NCBI GenBank assembly: GCA_026075535.2
Contig: AP026545.1
Location: 9,796,001 to 9,860,000 of the forward strand
Length of the DNA: 64,000 bases
Direction: 5' to 3'
Source of the DNA: Tricholoma matsutake
Taxonomy: Eukaryota; Basidiomycota; Agaricomycetes; Agaricales; Tricholomataceae
Shown here piece after piece: positions 11,994 to 23,817 of the stretch. Both the position numbers and the translations under genes were made by a program. Under the pieces are notes generated by a model. That model saw only the letters and a list, made by a program, of their open reading frames with translations, was not told where the DNA came from and did no database searches. Positions within the stretch are counted from its first letter, which is position 1. Each line of letters starts with the position of its first letter.

Positions 11994-12450
11994 TGGTATG
12001 TTTTCTGATATGTCTCGTAAGCCCCGAAATAATTCTGTTACAGTCAATGACCTGAGTTCTTCCATCTCATGATAGGGTTCAATGTTGTTACAATTCTTCC
12101 ACATGTGAAGCACAAGTCATTTTCTTCTGTGTCTGGATGTCATCCACACTACATCCAATCCACCTGAGTTCCTCCATTTGTGACAAGTTGTCAATGGCTT
12201 TTCTGCTTGTGAAACATGGTATGCTTTCTGATATGTCTGGTGCTGTGTGTAAGCTCCAAAATAACTCTGCTACAGTCAATGGCTTGAGTTCTTCCATCTC
12301 ATGACAGGATTCCTACCACTTCAATTTTGTTACAATTCTTTGGCACATGAAGCACAAGTCATCTTCTTCTGTGTCTGCACAACATCTGCACTACATCCAA
12401 TCCACCCGAGTTCCTCCAATTGCAACAAGTCATCAATGACTTCAAGATCT
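11994..12450. repeat. Two tandem copies of a 223-242 base unit (LRR-like when read on minus strand)
   Basis: TGGTATGTTTTCTGATATGTC at 11994 recurs near-identically at 12217, and ACATCCAATCCACCTGAGTT at 12151 recurs at 12393. The unit therefore occurs twice in direct orientation with internal indels. Read on the minus strand each unit gives a peptide of the type MEELRWIGCSVDDIQTQKK, resembling repeats of LRR/F-box-like proteins, but no whole gene can be traced. Sequence 11558-11993 may be an older part of the same array; I see no gene there. Confidence 0.55.
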
Positions 12451-12512
12451 TTGCAGTTGGTCCAATTATACTGGGTGATGGCCTCAGGTGGGGTTCTTCT
12501 AGGCATGGTAAC

Positions 12513-12914
12513 TGTTAGGAAACCACCCCATTACCTAATAAACTTTCATTTTTATTTTATTATGTCGAATTATGCTACATGACGCCAAATGACGCTACAT
12601 TTTGATAGCATGAGAATGTTATTTCGCACGCACCAAAATGTATGCGCATGTACGAGTGCGTCGGTAACAACAATGTACAATATATGTAACATAGTATATA
12701 AACCCTAAGTATATGCCTAGGGGACCCCAGTTGTGTTCTCTTAGGTATTCCACCTACGTTTTTGGTGTGAAAGGCCTATCTCAACAAACTCACCTATTAA
12801 TAACCCCTCACATCAAAACCATCAATTCCCCCATCATGAGCACGGATCCCGCCCCCTTCTTGTAGAGAGAACCCGCATGGTCTTAGCTAGCAGATAGTGG
12901 GTGTTGCCCTAACA
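12513..12914 (+). repeat. 5' LTR of element A
   Basis: Starts TGTTAGG and ends CCTAACA. It contains the TATA box TATATAAA at 12695-12702. The likely transcript start, about 34 bases further, is AGTTGTGTTCT (12729-12739), which is the segment complementary to the primer site. Confidence 0.95.
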
Positions 12915-12916
12915 GA

Positions 12917-12927
12917 AGAACACAACT
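12917..12927 (+). promoter_or_regulatory. Self-priming primer-binding site of element A
   Basis: AGAACACAACT begins two bases after the LTR. It is the exact reverse complement of AGTTGTGTTCT at 12729-12739, placed where the transcript should begin. No match to a tRNA 3' end (TGG...) is present. Tf1 of fission yeast primes reverse transcription from the first 11 bases of its own mRNA; the same geometry is seen here. Confidence 0.7.
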
Positions 12928-13397
12928 TCCCATATCAGTGCACCTTCTCTTACTTGCGCATACGTCATTGTTTCACCGCGCCACATCCGATTACTCATCC
13001 TTTTGGCATGAGCCAGAAGTACTTGTATATATGTAATCTACCTTTTCTTTTGTAAGCTGACACCAGGCCTCACCTTACATTGCGACTGCCAGTGATTGAG
13101 AGGCAGTGCTTGTCATTAGGACAGCTGCAACCAGACAACCGATCAGATCTGGTTTAGTTCCGATTTACATCACTCTATTCGGACAACTATTTTAGTTACA
13201 AGCCGAATTCAGTGTTATCTCCGAGATCAGGCACTGTTGGAAGGGTTATTGATCTGAAGTGTCAAAATAGGCGCCCGACGAATGATGAACCATTGACAAA
13301 CCTCGACCTTATCACGTGACCCATAAACATTTGGAGAGGTCTCGAAGAAAAAATTTTGAATTTGTCGAAGAAGTGATTCATCACAGATTCTACAATT

Positions 13398-14495
13398 ATG
13401 TCCGAACCTTCAACTTCTAATCCCAGTCCTAATCCTGTTCCCATACCAGCACTAGAGGCGAAAATTGATGCGCTCACAGTGCAAATGTCGCAATTAGTGT
13501 CAGTATTGGCAGCATCACAGCCCAGACAAGTGGAAGTACAGCCAGAGACGACAGGAGAAAGAGATGATGAGATGGAGGAGATGGTGGAGTGGATATCGCA
13601 GGAGGATGAGATGGTGGAGAAATCCAGAAATGGAAAAGCGCGCTTACCTAAGTATGCACCCCCGCAAATCTTTGACGGTACCATGGAGAATACAAAATCC
13701 TTCATCAGCTCTATAGTATTATACATCCATGGGAGGAAGCCAGAGTTTTGTACAGCCAAGTCTAGGATTATGTTTGCTCTCTCATACATTCAGGGGGGGA
13801 AAGCCCAGTTCTGGAGAAATGAGGCTATTAATCAAATTGCCGCAGGAAATAAACCATTTGCAACCTTCAAGGAATTTCTGGAGAGATTGGAGGCACAGTT
13901 TGGAGACCCTAATCCAAAGGCAACAGCCAATGCTAAATTAAAGACCATGCGCCAAGGTTCCTTAATGGCGGATGAATTTATTTTGCAGCTCAAAGCAGAA
14001 GCTTCACAAACAGATATGGGAGAAGCCGCATTGGTAGAGTTTTTGAAAGCAGGATTAAATCCCTCTTTATTCAAGTCTATCTACCGACTACCTTCTATGC
14101 CAGAGAAGTTGGACAAGTGGTATAATTGGGCAATGCACCTTGACCAGCAATATTGGCAGGAACAGGTGGAGTCAAAGTTGATGTATGGAAGTAGTAAATT
14201 TGGAAAGTCATCAGGAGGAAAGTGTGAGAAAGGAAAGGTGCCTCAGGCGCAAGCTCCGAGGGCACAGCCACCAGCCATAGCAGTGACACCTATAGTTACG
14301 GAGTCAGCAGCACCAGCAGAGGCAATGGAGGTTGATCAAGTGGGGAGACAAGCCCCACTTAAATGTTTTAACTGTGGGCAGTTAGGACACATTTCTAAGA
14401 ATTGTAAGCAGAAGAGAAAGATCAGGGGAGCTATATTTGAGGAAGTGAAGCAGGAGGAAGGCAAGCAGGAGAATTTTGTGGAAGAGTCCCAGTGA
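13398..14495 (+). CDS. gag: gag of element A
   Basis: An intact 365-residue capsid protein frame. Residues 1-95 are Pro/Ser- and acid-rich. From about 96 comes the retrotransposon gag region (PQIFDGTMENTKSFISSI, GGKAQFWRNEA, FKEFLERLEAQFGDPN). The end carries one CCHC zinc knuckle, CFNCGQLGHISKNC, at residues 323-336, which binds the element RNA. The stop TGA at 14493-14495 overlaps the pol frame, which is open in the -1 phase for about 55 bases before it. Pol is therefore probably made by -1 frameshifting, though no classical slippery heptamer is evident. The ATG at 13398 is the first in phase and gives a typical gag length. Confidence 0.92.
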   Translation: MSEPSTSNPSPNPVPIPALEAKIDALTVQMSQLVSVLAASQPRQVEVQPETTGERDDEMEEMVEWISQEDEMVEKSRNGKARLPKYAPPQIFDGTMENTKSFISSIVLYIHGRKPEFCTAKSRIMFALSYIQGGKAQFWRNEAINQIAAGNKPFATFKEFLERLEAQFGDPNPKATANAKLKTMRQGSLMADEFILQLKAEASQTDMGEAALVEFLKAGLNPSLFKSIYRLPSMPEKLDKWYNWAMHLDQQYWQEQVESKLMYGSSKFGKSSGGKCEKGKVPQAQAPRAQPPAIAVTPIVTESAAPAEAMEVDQVGRQAPLKCFNCGQLGHISKNCKQKRKIRGAIFEEVKQEEGKQENFVEESQ

Positions 14496-17400
14496 AGGTT
14501 TCCCCATTGGTGACCCAGAATCGTTACAATGTATTAGTATCCGAGGAAACCCAGAGTAAATCAGAAAAGGAAATTGAGGAGGAGTACAACTGTTGTGAAT
14601 CACGTGACAAAGAAAATTGTCACATGTCATTTCCGAAAACCCCTAAATTCTTTAGTCGGTCTGCGCGAATAGAACCCGAAATTACCTTGACTGTGGGACT
14701 GAAGTCAGTGGACACGCATGCAGCTATTGATGTGGAAGTGTTGCTTGACAGTGGTGCTACAGGATTATTTATTAATTGATCCTTAATTACCAGAAACGGT
14801 ATTAACACATGCAAGCTGGCACAACCTATAATGGTGTACAATATTGACAGAACAGTCAATCGTGGAGGAACTATCAAGGAGGAGGTGACTATGGTACTAA
14901 AGTATCAGGAGCATCAGGAGCGAGCCATATTTGAAGTGTGCAATCTTGGGAAAACCAATCTAATAATAGGATGTCCATGGTTACGGAAGCATAATCCCGA
15001 AATTGATTGGAAAACTGGGAAAGTACAAATGACTCATTGTCCTAAGGAATGTAATGTGTATGGGAGGAAGATGAAGAAAGAAAAAAGGAAAAAGAAAGAG
15101 AAAGAACATCCAAGAAAGTATTCTGTTATGATGGAGGAAGTGGAGGATGAGGAAATGCCAAATGGGGAAGTTCCGATCATGATCGAGAAAGAAGAGCAGA
15201 AGCAAACCTTTAGAGCAGTTCGTGGAGGACAGTCATGGGACAAGAATATCATGAAGGTGGAGAAGCCAGTGGAGGAATGGGTGCCAAAAGTGTATCATGA
15301 ACATTTGTCAGTGTTCCAAAAGAAGGAGTCTGAGCGAATGCTGGTGCAGAAGCCATGGGATCACGCGATTGAGATGAAGCCTGGGTTTGTGCCAAAGAAG
15401 TCAAAGGTATATCCATTATCTCCGATGGAACAAGAAGAAGTGGATGCATTCCTGAAGGAGCAATTGCACAAAGGATACATACAACCTTCGAAATCACTGC
15501 AGACGTCACCAATATTCTTCATGCCCAAAAAAGACCAAAGGAAGAGGATGTGTACCGATTATAGGTATCTGAACAAGTGGACAGTGAAGAACACCCCCTG
15601 CCGTTGATCTCAGAAATAATTGATAAGGTGGGAAAAGCCAAGGTCTTTACAAAATTGGATTTACGATGGGAATACAACAATGTACAAATAAAGAAAGGAG
15701 ATGAGTGGAAGGCTGCACTTGCCACGCGTTGAGGATCCTTTGAGCCGCTTGTCATGTTTTTTGGGATGACTAATAGTCCCCCGACCTTTCAAAATATGAT
15801 GAATGACATTTTCAAGCATGTAATAGACAAAGGCATGGTAATAGTATTTATTGATGACATTCTGATATTCACGGAGGATGAAGAGAATCATGAGGCAATA
15901 GTGCAGGAGGTGTTACGGAGGTTGGCGGAGAATGATCTATTTTTGAAACCAGAGAAGTGTGTGTTTGGGGCAAGCGAGATCGAGTTCCTAGGATTATTGA
16001 TCAGCCCTGATGGGATCAAAATGGATCCGATCAAGGTACAGGCGATCACAGATTGGCCTGCACCCACCCGTGTCAAGGAGGTTCAAGCCTTCTTGGGACT
16101 CGCAAATTATTATTGTTGCTTTGTGCACAATTTTTCTAAAATTGCCGCACCCTTACATAACCTTACGTGAAAGGGAGTAGTATGGAGGTGGGGAGAGCAG
16201 CAGCAGACAGTGTTTGAGGAGTTGAAGAGGAAGTTTGTGGAGGGACCAATATTAGCCCCAGTAGATTTCACATGCCCTTTGCGAGTGGAATCCAATGCAT
16301 CCGATTTTGCTACTGGAGCAGTGTTATAAATGCTGTGCAAAGATGACAAATGGCATCCTTGTGCATACTTGTCAAAAGGGTTGAATGATGTGGAGAGGAA
16401 TTATGATGTGCATGACAAAGAGATGTTGGGGATAATACGAGCATTGGAGGTGTGGAGGCATTATTTGGAGGGATGTACGCATCAGATTGAGATCTGGACG
16501 GATCATCAAAATCTGCAATACTTCATGTCCACTAAAAAGCTTAATCACCGGCAAGCATGTTGGGCACTATTCCTATTGTGTTTCAATTTTCACTTGGTCC
16601 ACAAAGTGGGAAGCTTAATGAGGAAAGCAGATGCATTATCCAGACGTATTGATCATAAAAGGGGGGTGGAGGAGGACAATAAAAATGTTACCTTACTCAA
16701 ACCTGAATACTTTTGCATTTGCGCTATGCGTCAAGGGCATCTATTAATAGATAGCTCGGAAATGGAAACATTGTCTAAAATTAGACAATGTTCGGAAATG
16801 GATGATGAAGTAGTGGAAGCCGTGAAAGCTCTGAAGGGAGAGAAGAAAGGTAATATCAAAGGAGACGAATGGGCTGAGGAACAAGGGTTGGTGTTGTTTC
16901 GAGGAAAAGTGTATGTACCAAAGGATCAGGATTTGTGAAGGGAGATCATCCGGTTACATCACAATACGCCGATTGCCGGACACCCAGGAAGATGGAAGAC
17001 GTTGGAATTAGTAATGAGAAATTATTGGTGGCCCAGAATTTCGAAGTATGTGTTGGGGTATGTGGATGGATGTGATACGTGCATGAGGGGGAAGAAATTT
17101 CCAGAGAAACCTGCAGGAAAATTAATGCTGAACCCTATACCTAAAGCGCCGTGGCAAGATATATCTGTGGATTTTATTACCACATTACCCGAGGCTCAAG
17201 GATACAATGCAATATTTGTAGTATGCGACCACTTTACAAAGGAGGTCCATATTATTCCTACTACTACAGAAACCTCATCATTGGGCTTGGTGCGCCTCTA
17301 TCTAAATCAGGTATGGCGGTTACATGGATTACCCGATACTGTTATCTCTGATCGCGGACCACAATTTGCTTCTGTGTTTATGCGAGAACTAAACAACATA

Positions 17401-18162
17401 TTGGGAATTCAAACTAAATTATCTATGGCATATCACCCGCAGACTGATGGGCAGACAGAGAGAATGAATCAGGAGTTGGAGCAGTACCTACGTATGTTTG
17501 TCAACTACCGACAAACCGACTGGCCCGAATGGTTGGCAATTGCCAAATTTTCCCACAATAACAAATTCCATTCGGCTACTCATATGTCACCCTTTTTCGT
17601 GAATTATGGATATCATCCTCGCATGGGAGTAGAAAGTTGGTGACTTGGTATGGCTAAGTACCAAGGATCTGAATATTCCACGACCTTCGAAGAAACTTAT
17701 GGAGAAACAAGTTGGCCCATATGCGATCTCTAAAGTGATCTTGCCTAATGCGGTAGTGCTAAAATACCCCGATCATTTAAGATTGATCCCGAGATTAACA
17801 TATCCCACCTATGCCCTTACCGTCTGCCCACTATTCCTGGCCAACAAACTACTCCACAACCTCTGATAATAGTAGAAGGTGCTCCAGAATACATAGTTGA
17901 AGAAATTCTAGACTCACGTCTTTGATGGAACAAATTGGAGTTCTTAATAAAGTGGAAAAACTATACCAACAAAAATAATTCCTGGGAACCTGAAGAGAAT
18001 TGTAAGTGAGCACGTAACATGATCGCCCAATTCTTTAAACGTAATCCAAATGCTCTGCATCGCATTGTGAGAATGGTGTATGAGGGGATGAAATTCCGGC
18101 CTTACCAAAATTTCACAGAGGGAACAAACATAATATTTTCTCACCTGGAAGTCGAGGCATAA
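14492..18162 (+). pseudogene. pol: pol of element A: protease, reverse transcriptase, RNase H, integrase, chromodomain
   Basis: Order: aspartic protease (LLDSGATGLFIN, about 14744-14779); reverse transcriptase (SKVYPLSPMEQEEVDAFL about 15400, FIDDILIF with the catalytic Asp pair at 15847-15858); RNase H (about 16270-16650, [10 protein letters not shown]); integrase with the HHCC finger (about 16960-17090) and catalytic core (VISDRGPQFAS about 17340, HPQTDGQTERMNQELEQYL about 17440); chromodomain (LEFLIKWKNY, NSWEPEENCK, 17934-18006). Breaks: TGA at 14777, 15730, 16168, 16936 and 18007, TAA at 16327, a small deletion near 15593, and a large deletion at about 17638 that removes sequence present in B at about 44780-44925. 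The TGA at 14777 is shared with B. Cannot make a working polyprotein. Confidence 0.92.
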
Positions 18163-18173
18163 AAGGGGGGTAA
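18160..18173 (+). promoter_or_regulatory. Polypurine tract of element A
   Basis: AAAAGGGGGGTAA directly before the 3' LTR, the expected plus-strand priming site. Confidence 0.8.
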
Positions 18174-18575
18174 TGTTAGGAAACCACCCCATTGCCTAAT
18201 AAACTTTCATTTTTATTTTATTATGTCGAATTACGCTACATGATGCCAAATGACGCTACATTTTGATAGCGTGAGAATTTTATTTCACACACATCAAAAT
18301 GTATGTGCATGTGCGAGTGCGTTGGTAACAACAATGTACAATATATGTAACATAGTATATAAACCCTAAATATATGCCTAGGGGACCCCAGTTGTGTTCT
18401 CTTAGGTATTCCACCTACGTTTTTGGTGTGAAAGGCCTATCTCAACAAACTCACCTATTAATAACCCCTCACATCAAAACCATCAATTCCCCCATCATGA
18501 GCGCGGATCCCACCCCCTTCTTGTAGAGAGAACCCGCACGGTCTTAGCTAGCAGATAGTGGGTGTCACCCTAACA
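18174..18575 (+). repeat. 3' LTR of element A
   Basis: 402 bases, same ends as the 5' LTR, followed by the target duplication GTAAC. Confidence 0.95.
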
Positions 18576-18952
18576 GTAACAAACAGAAAGCTGGCCATCT
18601 CTTAGATATCTTGATCACAATTCAGTTTTCATGCAGCTATTGTACATTTGCAGATTTCATCTGTTGCTCATGAACATTACCTAGGTTGGCTCAATTGCAT
18701 TCATGATCCTTTCTTCAAACTATGTCTGGTTGGTGCTTCATGAAAGTAAATGGCATTATTCTACCCTCGATGAATTTGGCAAAGGCTACTGTCCTTTAAA
18801 ATTCATTAGCAGCCTACCTGCAAGACTTATGGATGTGTTGGACATTTTATATCATACCAGCTTCTATATAGTGTAATAAAGTATGGTCAATGTAACCGCA
18901 TTTTCCTGATTGTTGACCTTGCAAAGTTCATGAGCAAAAATGACCTATGGAA

Positions 18953-20147
18953 ATGCAACCACCGCCAGTAAGACAGACTAGAATGGAGGATGGCCCACAA
19001 CACCCAGGTCCACCTTCGCTCCCACCTTACTGGGGAGACTGGTACAGGCCACACTCACCATCTCCCCCATACTGCCATGAACTCCCGCCTCAATGAAGGG
19101 ACTCTCCCCCTCCACATCATCGTTCACCACCTAGATGGAGATCCCCATCTCCCCCAGCCCCTCGAGAAACTATTCCACAAAATCCACCACAGAGCATACC
19201 ACAAATCCTCAACATCCCCATTCCAGAATGTTGCCCATGCCATGACATATATCAGCCAGGTAACTCACCAAAGAACTCGACAATTGCTGTGGACCAACAG
19301 CCAAAAGCCACACCTGCACCAGCCATCATCTCTGTACCTGCAGTGACACCAACCCCAACTCTCACCTCCAAAGCTGCACCTACACTCTTGACAATGACCA
19401 TCCCTGTTGCCCTGACACCAATGGTGATCAGACCTAATGAACCTATTGCAGATGCCTCACAACCTAATGAGGACAAGGATAATACACCCTACAGTTCAGA
19501 TGAGGTCAGCAGTGATGATGACGACACCGGCAAAGAGAAACGAAAGAAGGAATTCTCTGGTATACAGGCCCACTATGACGCCAGCCGACCTGGACATATT
19601 CCTGATGGACTAGGAGTGGTAATCGTAAAAGGTAGATACGAACACAACAACGAGCTTTGGATGATGCTTGGTCATACAATGTTCTATTCAGTCAAATCTA
19701 ACTGCATATATGCTGGCAAGACTGCCACTGTGGCCAGTGATTATGAGGGTCGAATGGATGCACCATTCATGACCCCACCAGACTGACAACTATCCTCCTA
19801 CCTGCCCTGAGGATTCCCTATGAATCCTCAAGAGGTCAAATGAGGAGTACAGTTCATAAACAACAAAAAAGAACTCGCCATCAACCACATCGAGGCCTAC
19901 AGACTGCTAGCAGAATTCCACTGCATTGCTGGTGGTTTTCTACCTGAACTTTGGAACCTAGCTCTGAACGAAATCCTGAAAGATGACATTTATCTTCACA
20001 AGGTCTACAAACTGCACCCCAACAACCACCAGCTCTGGGAAGACTTTCCCATCCATCAAGACGAGGACATGTTCACTGGTAACAGGTGGAACAAAACCAG
20101 TGGTGCAGGACTACCCCCTGTCACTGGAGAACAAATGCTGGACAAAA
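18953..20147 (+). pseudogene. Proline-rich, gag-like hypothetical protein, truncated
   Basis: A single phase from ATG 18953 reads MQPPPVRQTRMEDG, a Pro/Ser-rich region (SPSPPAPRETIPQNPPQ), then an acidic patch (SSDEVSSDDDDTGKEK, about 19490-19545). A folded-looking part follows: AHYDASRPGHIPDG, GFPMNPQEVK, EAYRLLAEFHCIAGG, and IYLHKVYKLHPNNHQLWEDF. It resembles multi-copy mushroom proteins linked to retroelements, but I cannot name the family. In-frame TGA codons at about 19094, 19784, 19808 and 19841 stand where Arg is likely. The frame is cut off at about 20148 by the LTR fragment of family C. The stretch 18581-18950 shows no feature. Confidence 0.5.
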
Positions 20148-20300
20148 TATAAAACTGTCAACATGCACAAATGTGATAGAAAGGGAAATTAGTAATAAAA
20201 TAAGGAAAAATCATAGAAAATAAAGAATAGAAGGAAATGAAGTGAGGAAAAATATAGGACAAACATAAAAAATGGGAGAAACACCCCCTAGTCCCTTACA
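20148..20300 (-). repeat. Partial LTR of Ty3 family C
   Basis: Matches the outer part of the family C LTRs at 35340-35508 and 40946-41114: TATAAA.TGTCAACATG, then TTAGTAATAAAAT, ending CCTAGTCCCTTACA. Only about 150 bases remain. The LTR terminus at 20300 joins directly to the internal leader of an A-family element, showing an insertion of C into A. Confidence 0.8.
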
Positions 20301-20852
20301 GCTGTCCTAATGATGAGTGCTGCCTCAGTCACTGGCAGGCACAATGTAAGGCAAGGCCTGGCATCAGCTTATGAAAGAAAAGGTAGATTACATATGTACA
20401 GTTACTTCTGGCTCATGCCAAAAGGATGAGTAATTGGATGTGGCACAATGAAACAATGACATATGAGAAGGCGCACTTGAAAGGGAAGTTGTGTTCTTCT
20501 GTTAGGGTGACACCCACTAGCTAAGACCATCGGGACTCTCTCTACAAGAAGGGGGTGGGACTCACATTGGGTTTTGATGCGAGGGGTTATTAATAGATTA
20601 GCAGTTCGAGAAAGGGGTTTCACACCACAAGTGTAGGTGGAATACCTAAGAGAACACAACTGGGGTAGGCATACATTTAAGTTTATATACTATGTTACAT
20701 ATATTGTAAATTGTTGCTACTGATGTGTGTGTACATGCATGTACATATCAATGCATGCGAAATAAAATTATCACACCTCGCACTGAGTAACATAATTTGA
20801 CATGATAAAATAAAAATGAAATTTTATTATGTAATGGGGATGTTTCCTAACA
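20301..20852 (-). mobile_element. A-family fragment (leader and LTR), inverted
   Basis: On the minus strand: LTR 20852-20500 (353 bases, TGTTAGGAAAC... to ...CACCCTAACA, shortened by an internal deletion), then 199 bases of untranslated leader matching 12915-13125 of element A. The self-priming site is retained (AGTTGTGTTCT on the plus strand at 20487-20497). The outer flank is GTAAC at 20853-20857, the same five bases as the target duplication of element A. No coding part is left. Confidence 0.85.
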
Positions 20853-21268
20853 GTAACAGAGGCGGTATATCTCTTTTTATCTGGGCTGCTAGTCGAATGA
20901 ATAGGATGTCACGTTTAAGTCAACATGACACAGGGTCGCTAACTGCTGGAATACGTCGCCCATGTCCTCCCATGTCTCGGAATAGTGGCTGAGCGGAGTT
21001 CAAATTTTACGATTGTGATCGGACGGTACAGATCGAGACGACATAATTACATAAAGGAATACCGAGCTCTGCAAACAAGAGATCATACTGCATACACAAC
21101 ACAGTTTAGTTAGTGAGGTATTGTGCAGGAAAGACCACAGGTCTTGTCATATTTTGGCAGCACCGTCCCACTAATGTGATGTGATAGAAACACAAAATGA
21201 TACCAATTGATTACCCTCCAACTTATGTACAGTACTTACATCGAAAGAATACAGGTGACCACTGTGTT

Positions 21269-22901
21269 CTACTCCTGCGCAACAGAAATGATCGCCTTCC
21301 CGTTATTGGTCCCCTTCTGAACACCAAGGATCACGTCGCCAACATTCTCCAAACCACTGGTAATATCCTCCCTATACTTGAGCTCGCCACTTACCAGTTT
21401 GGGGGGAACGGTCGCGTAGAATTCATCCTCGTACTTGGATAAGAGCCGGAACACAATGAACCCAGTGACGCTCAATGATTTCCTAACGATATGAATGAGA
21501 TTCTGGGGGTGAGGTAATGGTAAGTATAATTCGGACATCGATCCGCGTTGCTCGTACCTGAGGTGCCTTTCCGCCTCCATTGTAGACTGCAATTCATAAT
21601 GAAAATTTGTCTATAAAGTCTCAGAAGATCTGCTACCTGATATCATTCCACATTCCTAAGAAGGAATAAGCCGTTGAAACACCGAGTAACATAAGAAAAA
21701 CATACGATAAAGCGAGCATACGTTGCGGCTGCGTTCAAGGCCGATTCCAGCGTCTCCCCGCCAACGTTATCCCAATATCTATAGGTACGTTAGTACATTT
21801 ACAAAGAGCAAAAAGAACGTACATGTCAATGGGACCCTCTTTTGCAAGCACCTCACTCGTGCTCGTGGTCTTGTAATTGAATGCGACGTCTGCTCCGATC
21901 TCCTTCATATACCTGACTTTCTCCTCGGATCCAGCGGACGCGATTACTTTGAGCCCATCGGCCTTCGCAAGCTGAATAACTAAGCTAAAGCAGTCTGAGT
22001 ATCTTAAGATCTGATCTTCAACATCATCCGCTTACGATCCAACAGGACCTTAGATCAAGATTAGACGTTTGCAGGGCTCATCCATAAGGGAAAACATTGA
22101 CACACCTCCACCAGCTGTCACAAAAGCAGTTTCGCCCTTCGGAAATCAGATGTGTATTCATTTCTCGGAGAAATGTCAAGCTACCTTCTTCGCATATGAA
22201 TGTTCTTTCCAACCCATGTACGCAGTTTTCCCTATGTTACATTCACTTTTAGCGCCTGAGTCAAAATCTATGACTGATCTCACCTGTCATTCCTGCGGCA
22301 CCAAGGTACACAGACCAAGGCAGACGATACTCATTTGTGAGAACCCTCAATCGCGTCATACTTGACCGAATAATATATTCCTCCATAGCTACATAGGGCG
22401 AAAATCCATTAGATCTCAATGGAGTGAGAAATCAGGGTTGACGTACTGAAGTTACCATAAACGTGATCGCCAATCTTGACATCTTGGCTCTCGGAACGTA
22501 TTACGACGCCGATTCCGTCGCAATCCAGGCTGTTACATATTCCCATTCAGTACCCGCTAGTTTATGATGAAACGCAGCTCACGGTTCTCCAAGCGTGAAT
22601 GGCGGCTGCAAAGTTTTGTGTGAATTCCAACCATTATGGTGACTAGGGCGCTTACTGAATAGGACTCGATCTCTGGAGCCCTCATTCGTCCTCTTAAAGA
22701 AGGATCAACGGAAAGAAAGAGCGTCTTGACAAGGAACCCTCCACGGAGGGGAACATCGTCGATATCGATCGTCCGCGTGTCATCATATATTGTCGTTTTT
22801 CCAGGTTTGGGGTAACCTTTTTGTAGAAGTGAAACGTCAATAATGTGATCTGGTAGGTGGAGTAAAATACAAACCTGAGGGGACCGAGTTGAAGAGGACA
22901 T
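21269..22901 (-). CDS. Zinc-independent medium-chain reductase, NADP-dependent alkenal double-bond reductase type
   Basis: A gene of about a dozen exons running from ATG 22901 to the TAG at 21269-21271. All exon joins I checked are in phase. Exon 1 (22901-22871) ends at a GTATTTTAC donor; exon 2 is 22816-22656 (GGFLVKTLFLSVDPSLRGRM). Then PPFTLGEP joins LDCDGIGVVIRSESQDVKIGDHVYGNF. Later exons give GAAGMTG, KTAYMGWKEHSYAKKGETAF, the cofactor glycine motif VTAGGGPVGSLVIQLAKADG, DNVGGETLESALNAAATYA, and the C-terminus NNGKAIISVAQE. No catalytic-zinc GHE motif is present, as in the leukotriene B4 dehydrogenase/double-bond reductase branch. Such enzymes reduce alpha,beta-unsaturated aldehydes and ketones with NADPH in the cytosol. 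No stop or frameshift found. Substrate unknown. Confidence 0.85.
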
Positions 22902-23817
22902 GTGCGTTTCTTACTGGAGTCATGGGAGTGATGGTTTTGACGAAGTGAATCTTTGGATAATCGGATGCGTCTGTCAGTTCCGCTGCTACTTATACCATCT
23001 TATTCATGGGCGAGCCTAGGTCGTCGGAGATAGCGTGGCCGAGAAGCTTACCTAGTACTTGTCATCTGAGTCCAGGATCCAAAGGATGTGTGAAGTTATA
23101 TCGGCAATCTTGTCTAGACCCATTATGTCTGGAATCGTGAATCGAGACTCGAGGATGAAAATGACTGTTTCCACGTCGTATTTAGTGCTTTATGTCGAAT
23201 TGCTGTCGAAGTTAGTTTATACTTGGTTATACTGAAATGCTGAGTTCCATGTAAAGAAAGGAGAAAATTGATCTCGGGGCAAATATCATAGGCTTATGAA
23301 TATTGGTAACCATAGCTGGCAATGGAGATGATGCGCCCAGATGCGCCGTTGGGCGTTGCCATAATAAGTTAGCGCGTTAGGTAGCCGTAGCACATGATGT
23401 TGACAAAACATGCTATCTCCTTGTCTCGAATGAATTTCGAATTGCGCTGCAACGGACTATGACTGACAGTTAGCACCTAAGAATAGCCACTTGACAGTTC
23501 TTGAGACACGTCACACGTGAAATTCTAATTTCTATTCATTCATATTGCTGCCGGTCAGGCACACTGGCAAATGGTCGGTCTGACGATATTCACCAAAACT
23601 TGCTATTCCTGGACGGTGTTGGACTCAAAACACATCAGGCAATCTCAAAGAGTCAAGAAATCACTTTAATGTACAGCTATAAACGTGGAATTACATGCAA
23701 GGATGTAATTTGGATCCGAGGATTGTATCCAGCTATCACGCTGGTCACGGCTGCAATCGTCCTTGAACGCGGCTAGAATCTTCTACTGGAGTGGGTACAA
23801 AATACACGCAGTCGCGC
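22902..23817. other. Intergenic region between reductase and cutinase
   Basis: Divergent spacer that should contain the promoters of both neighbours. No open frame with protein-like content and no clear repeat was found. Confidence 0.4.

Larger units (their letters stand above)
12513..18575 (+). mobile_element. Ty3-type LTR retrotransposon A (chromovirus), complete ends
   Basis: A 6063-base element bounded by direct LTRs (12513-12914 and 18174-18575, each 402 bases, TGTTAG...CTAACA). It is flanked by the 5-base target duplication GTAAC at 12508-12512 and 18576-18580. Order inside: primer site, gag, pol (protease, reverse transcriptase, RNase H, integrase), chromodomain, polypurine tract. This is the chromovirus plan. 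The coding part is broken by several stops, a small deletion near 15593 and a deletion of roughly 150 bases near 17638 relative to element B. By eye the two LTRs differ at about 17 positions, nearly all transitions at CpG-type sites. Confidence 0.95.

Noticed and set aside
14492..14498. Slippery heptamer for element A gag-pol shift
   Set aside because: The pol phase is -1, but no XXXYYYZ sequence lies in the short overlap; only the overlap itself is supported.
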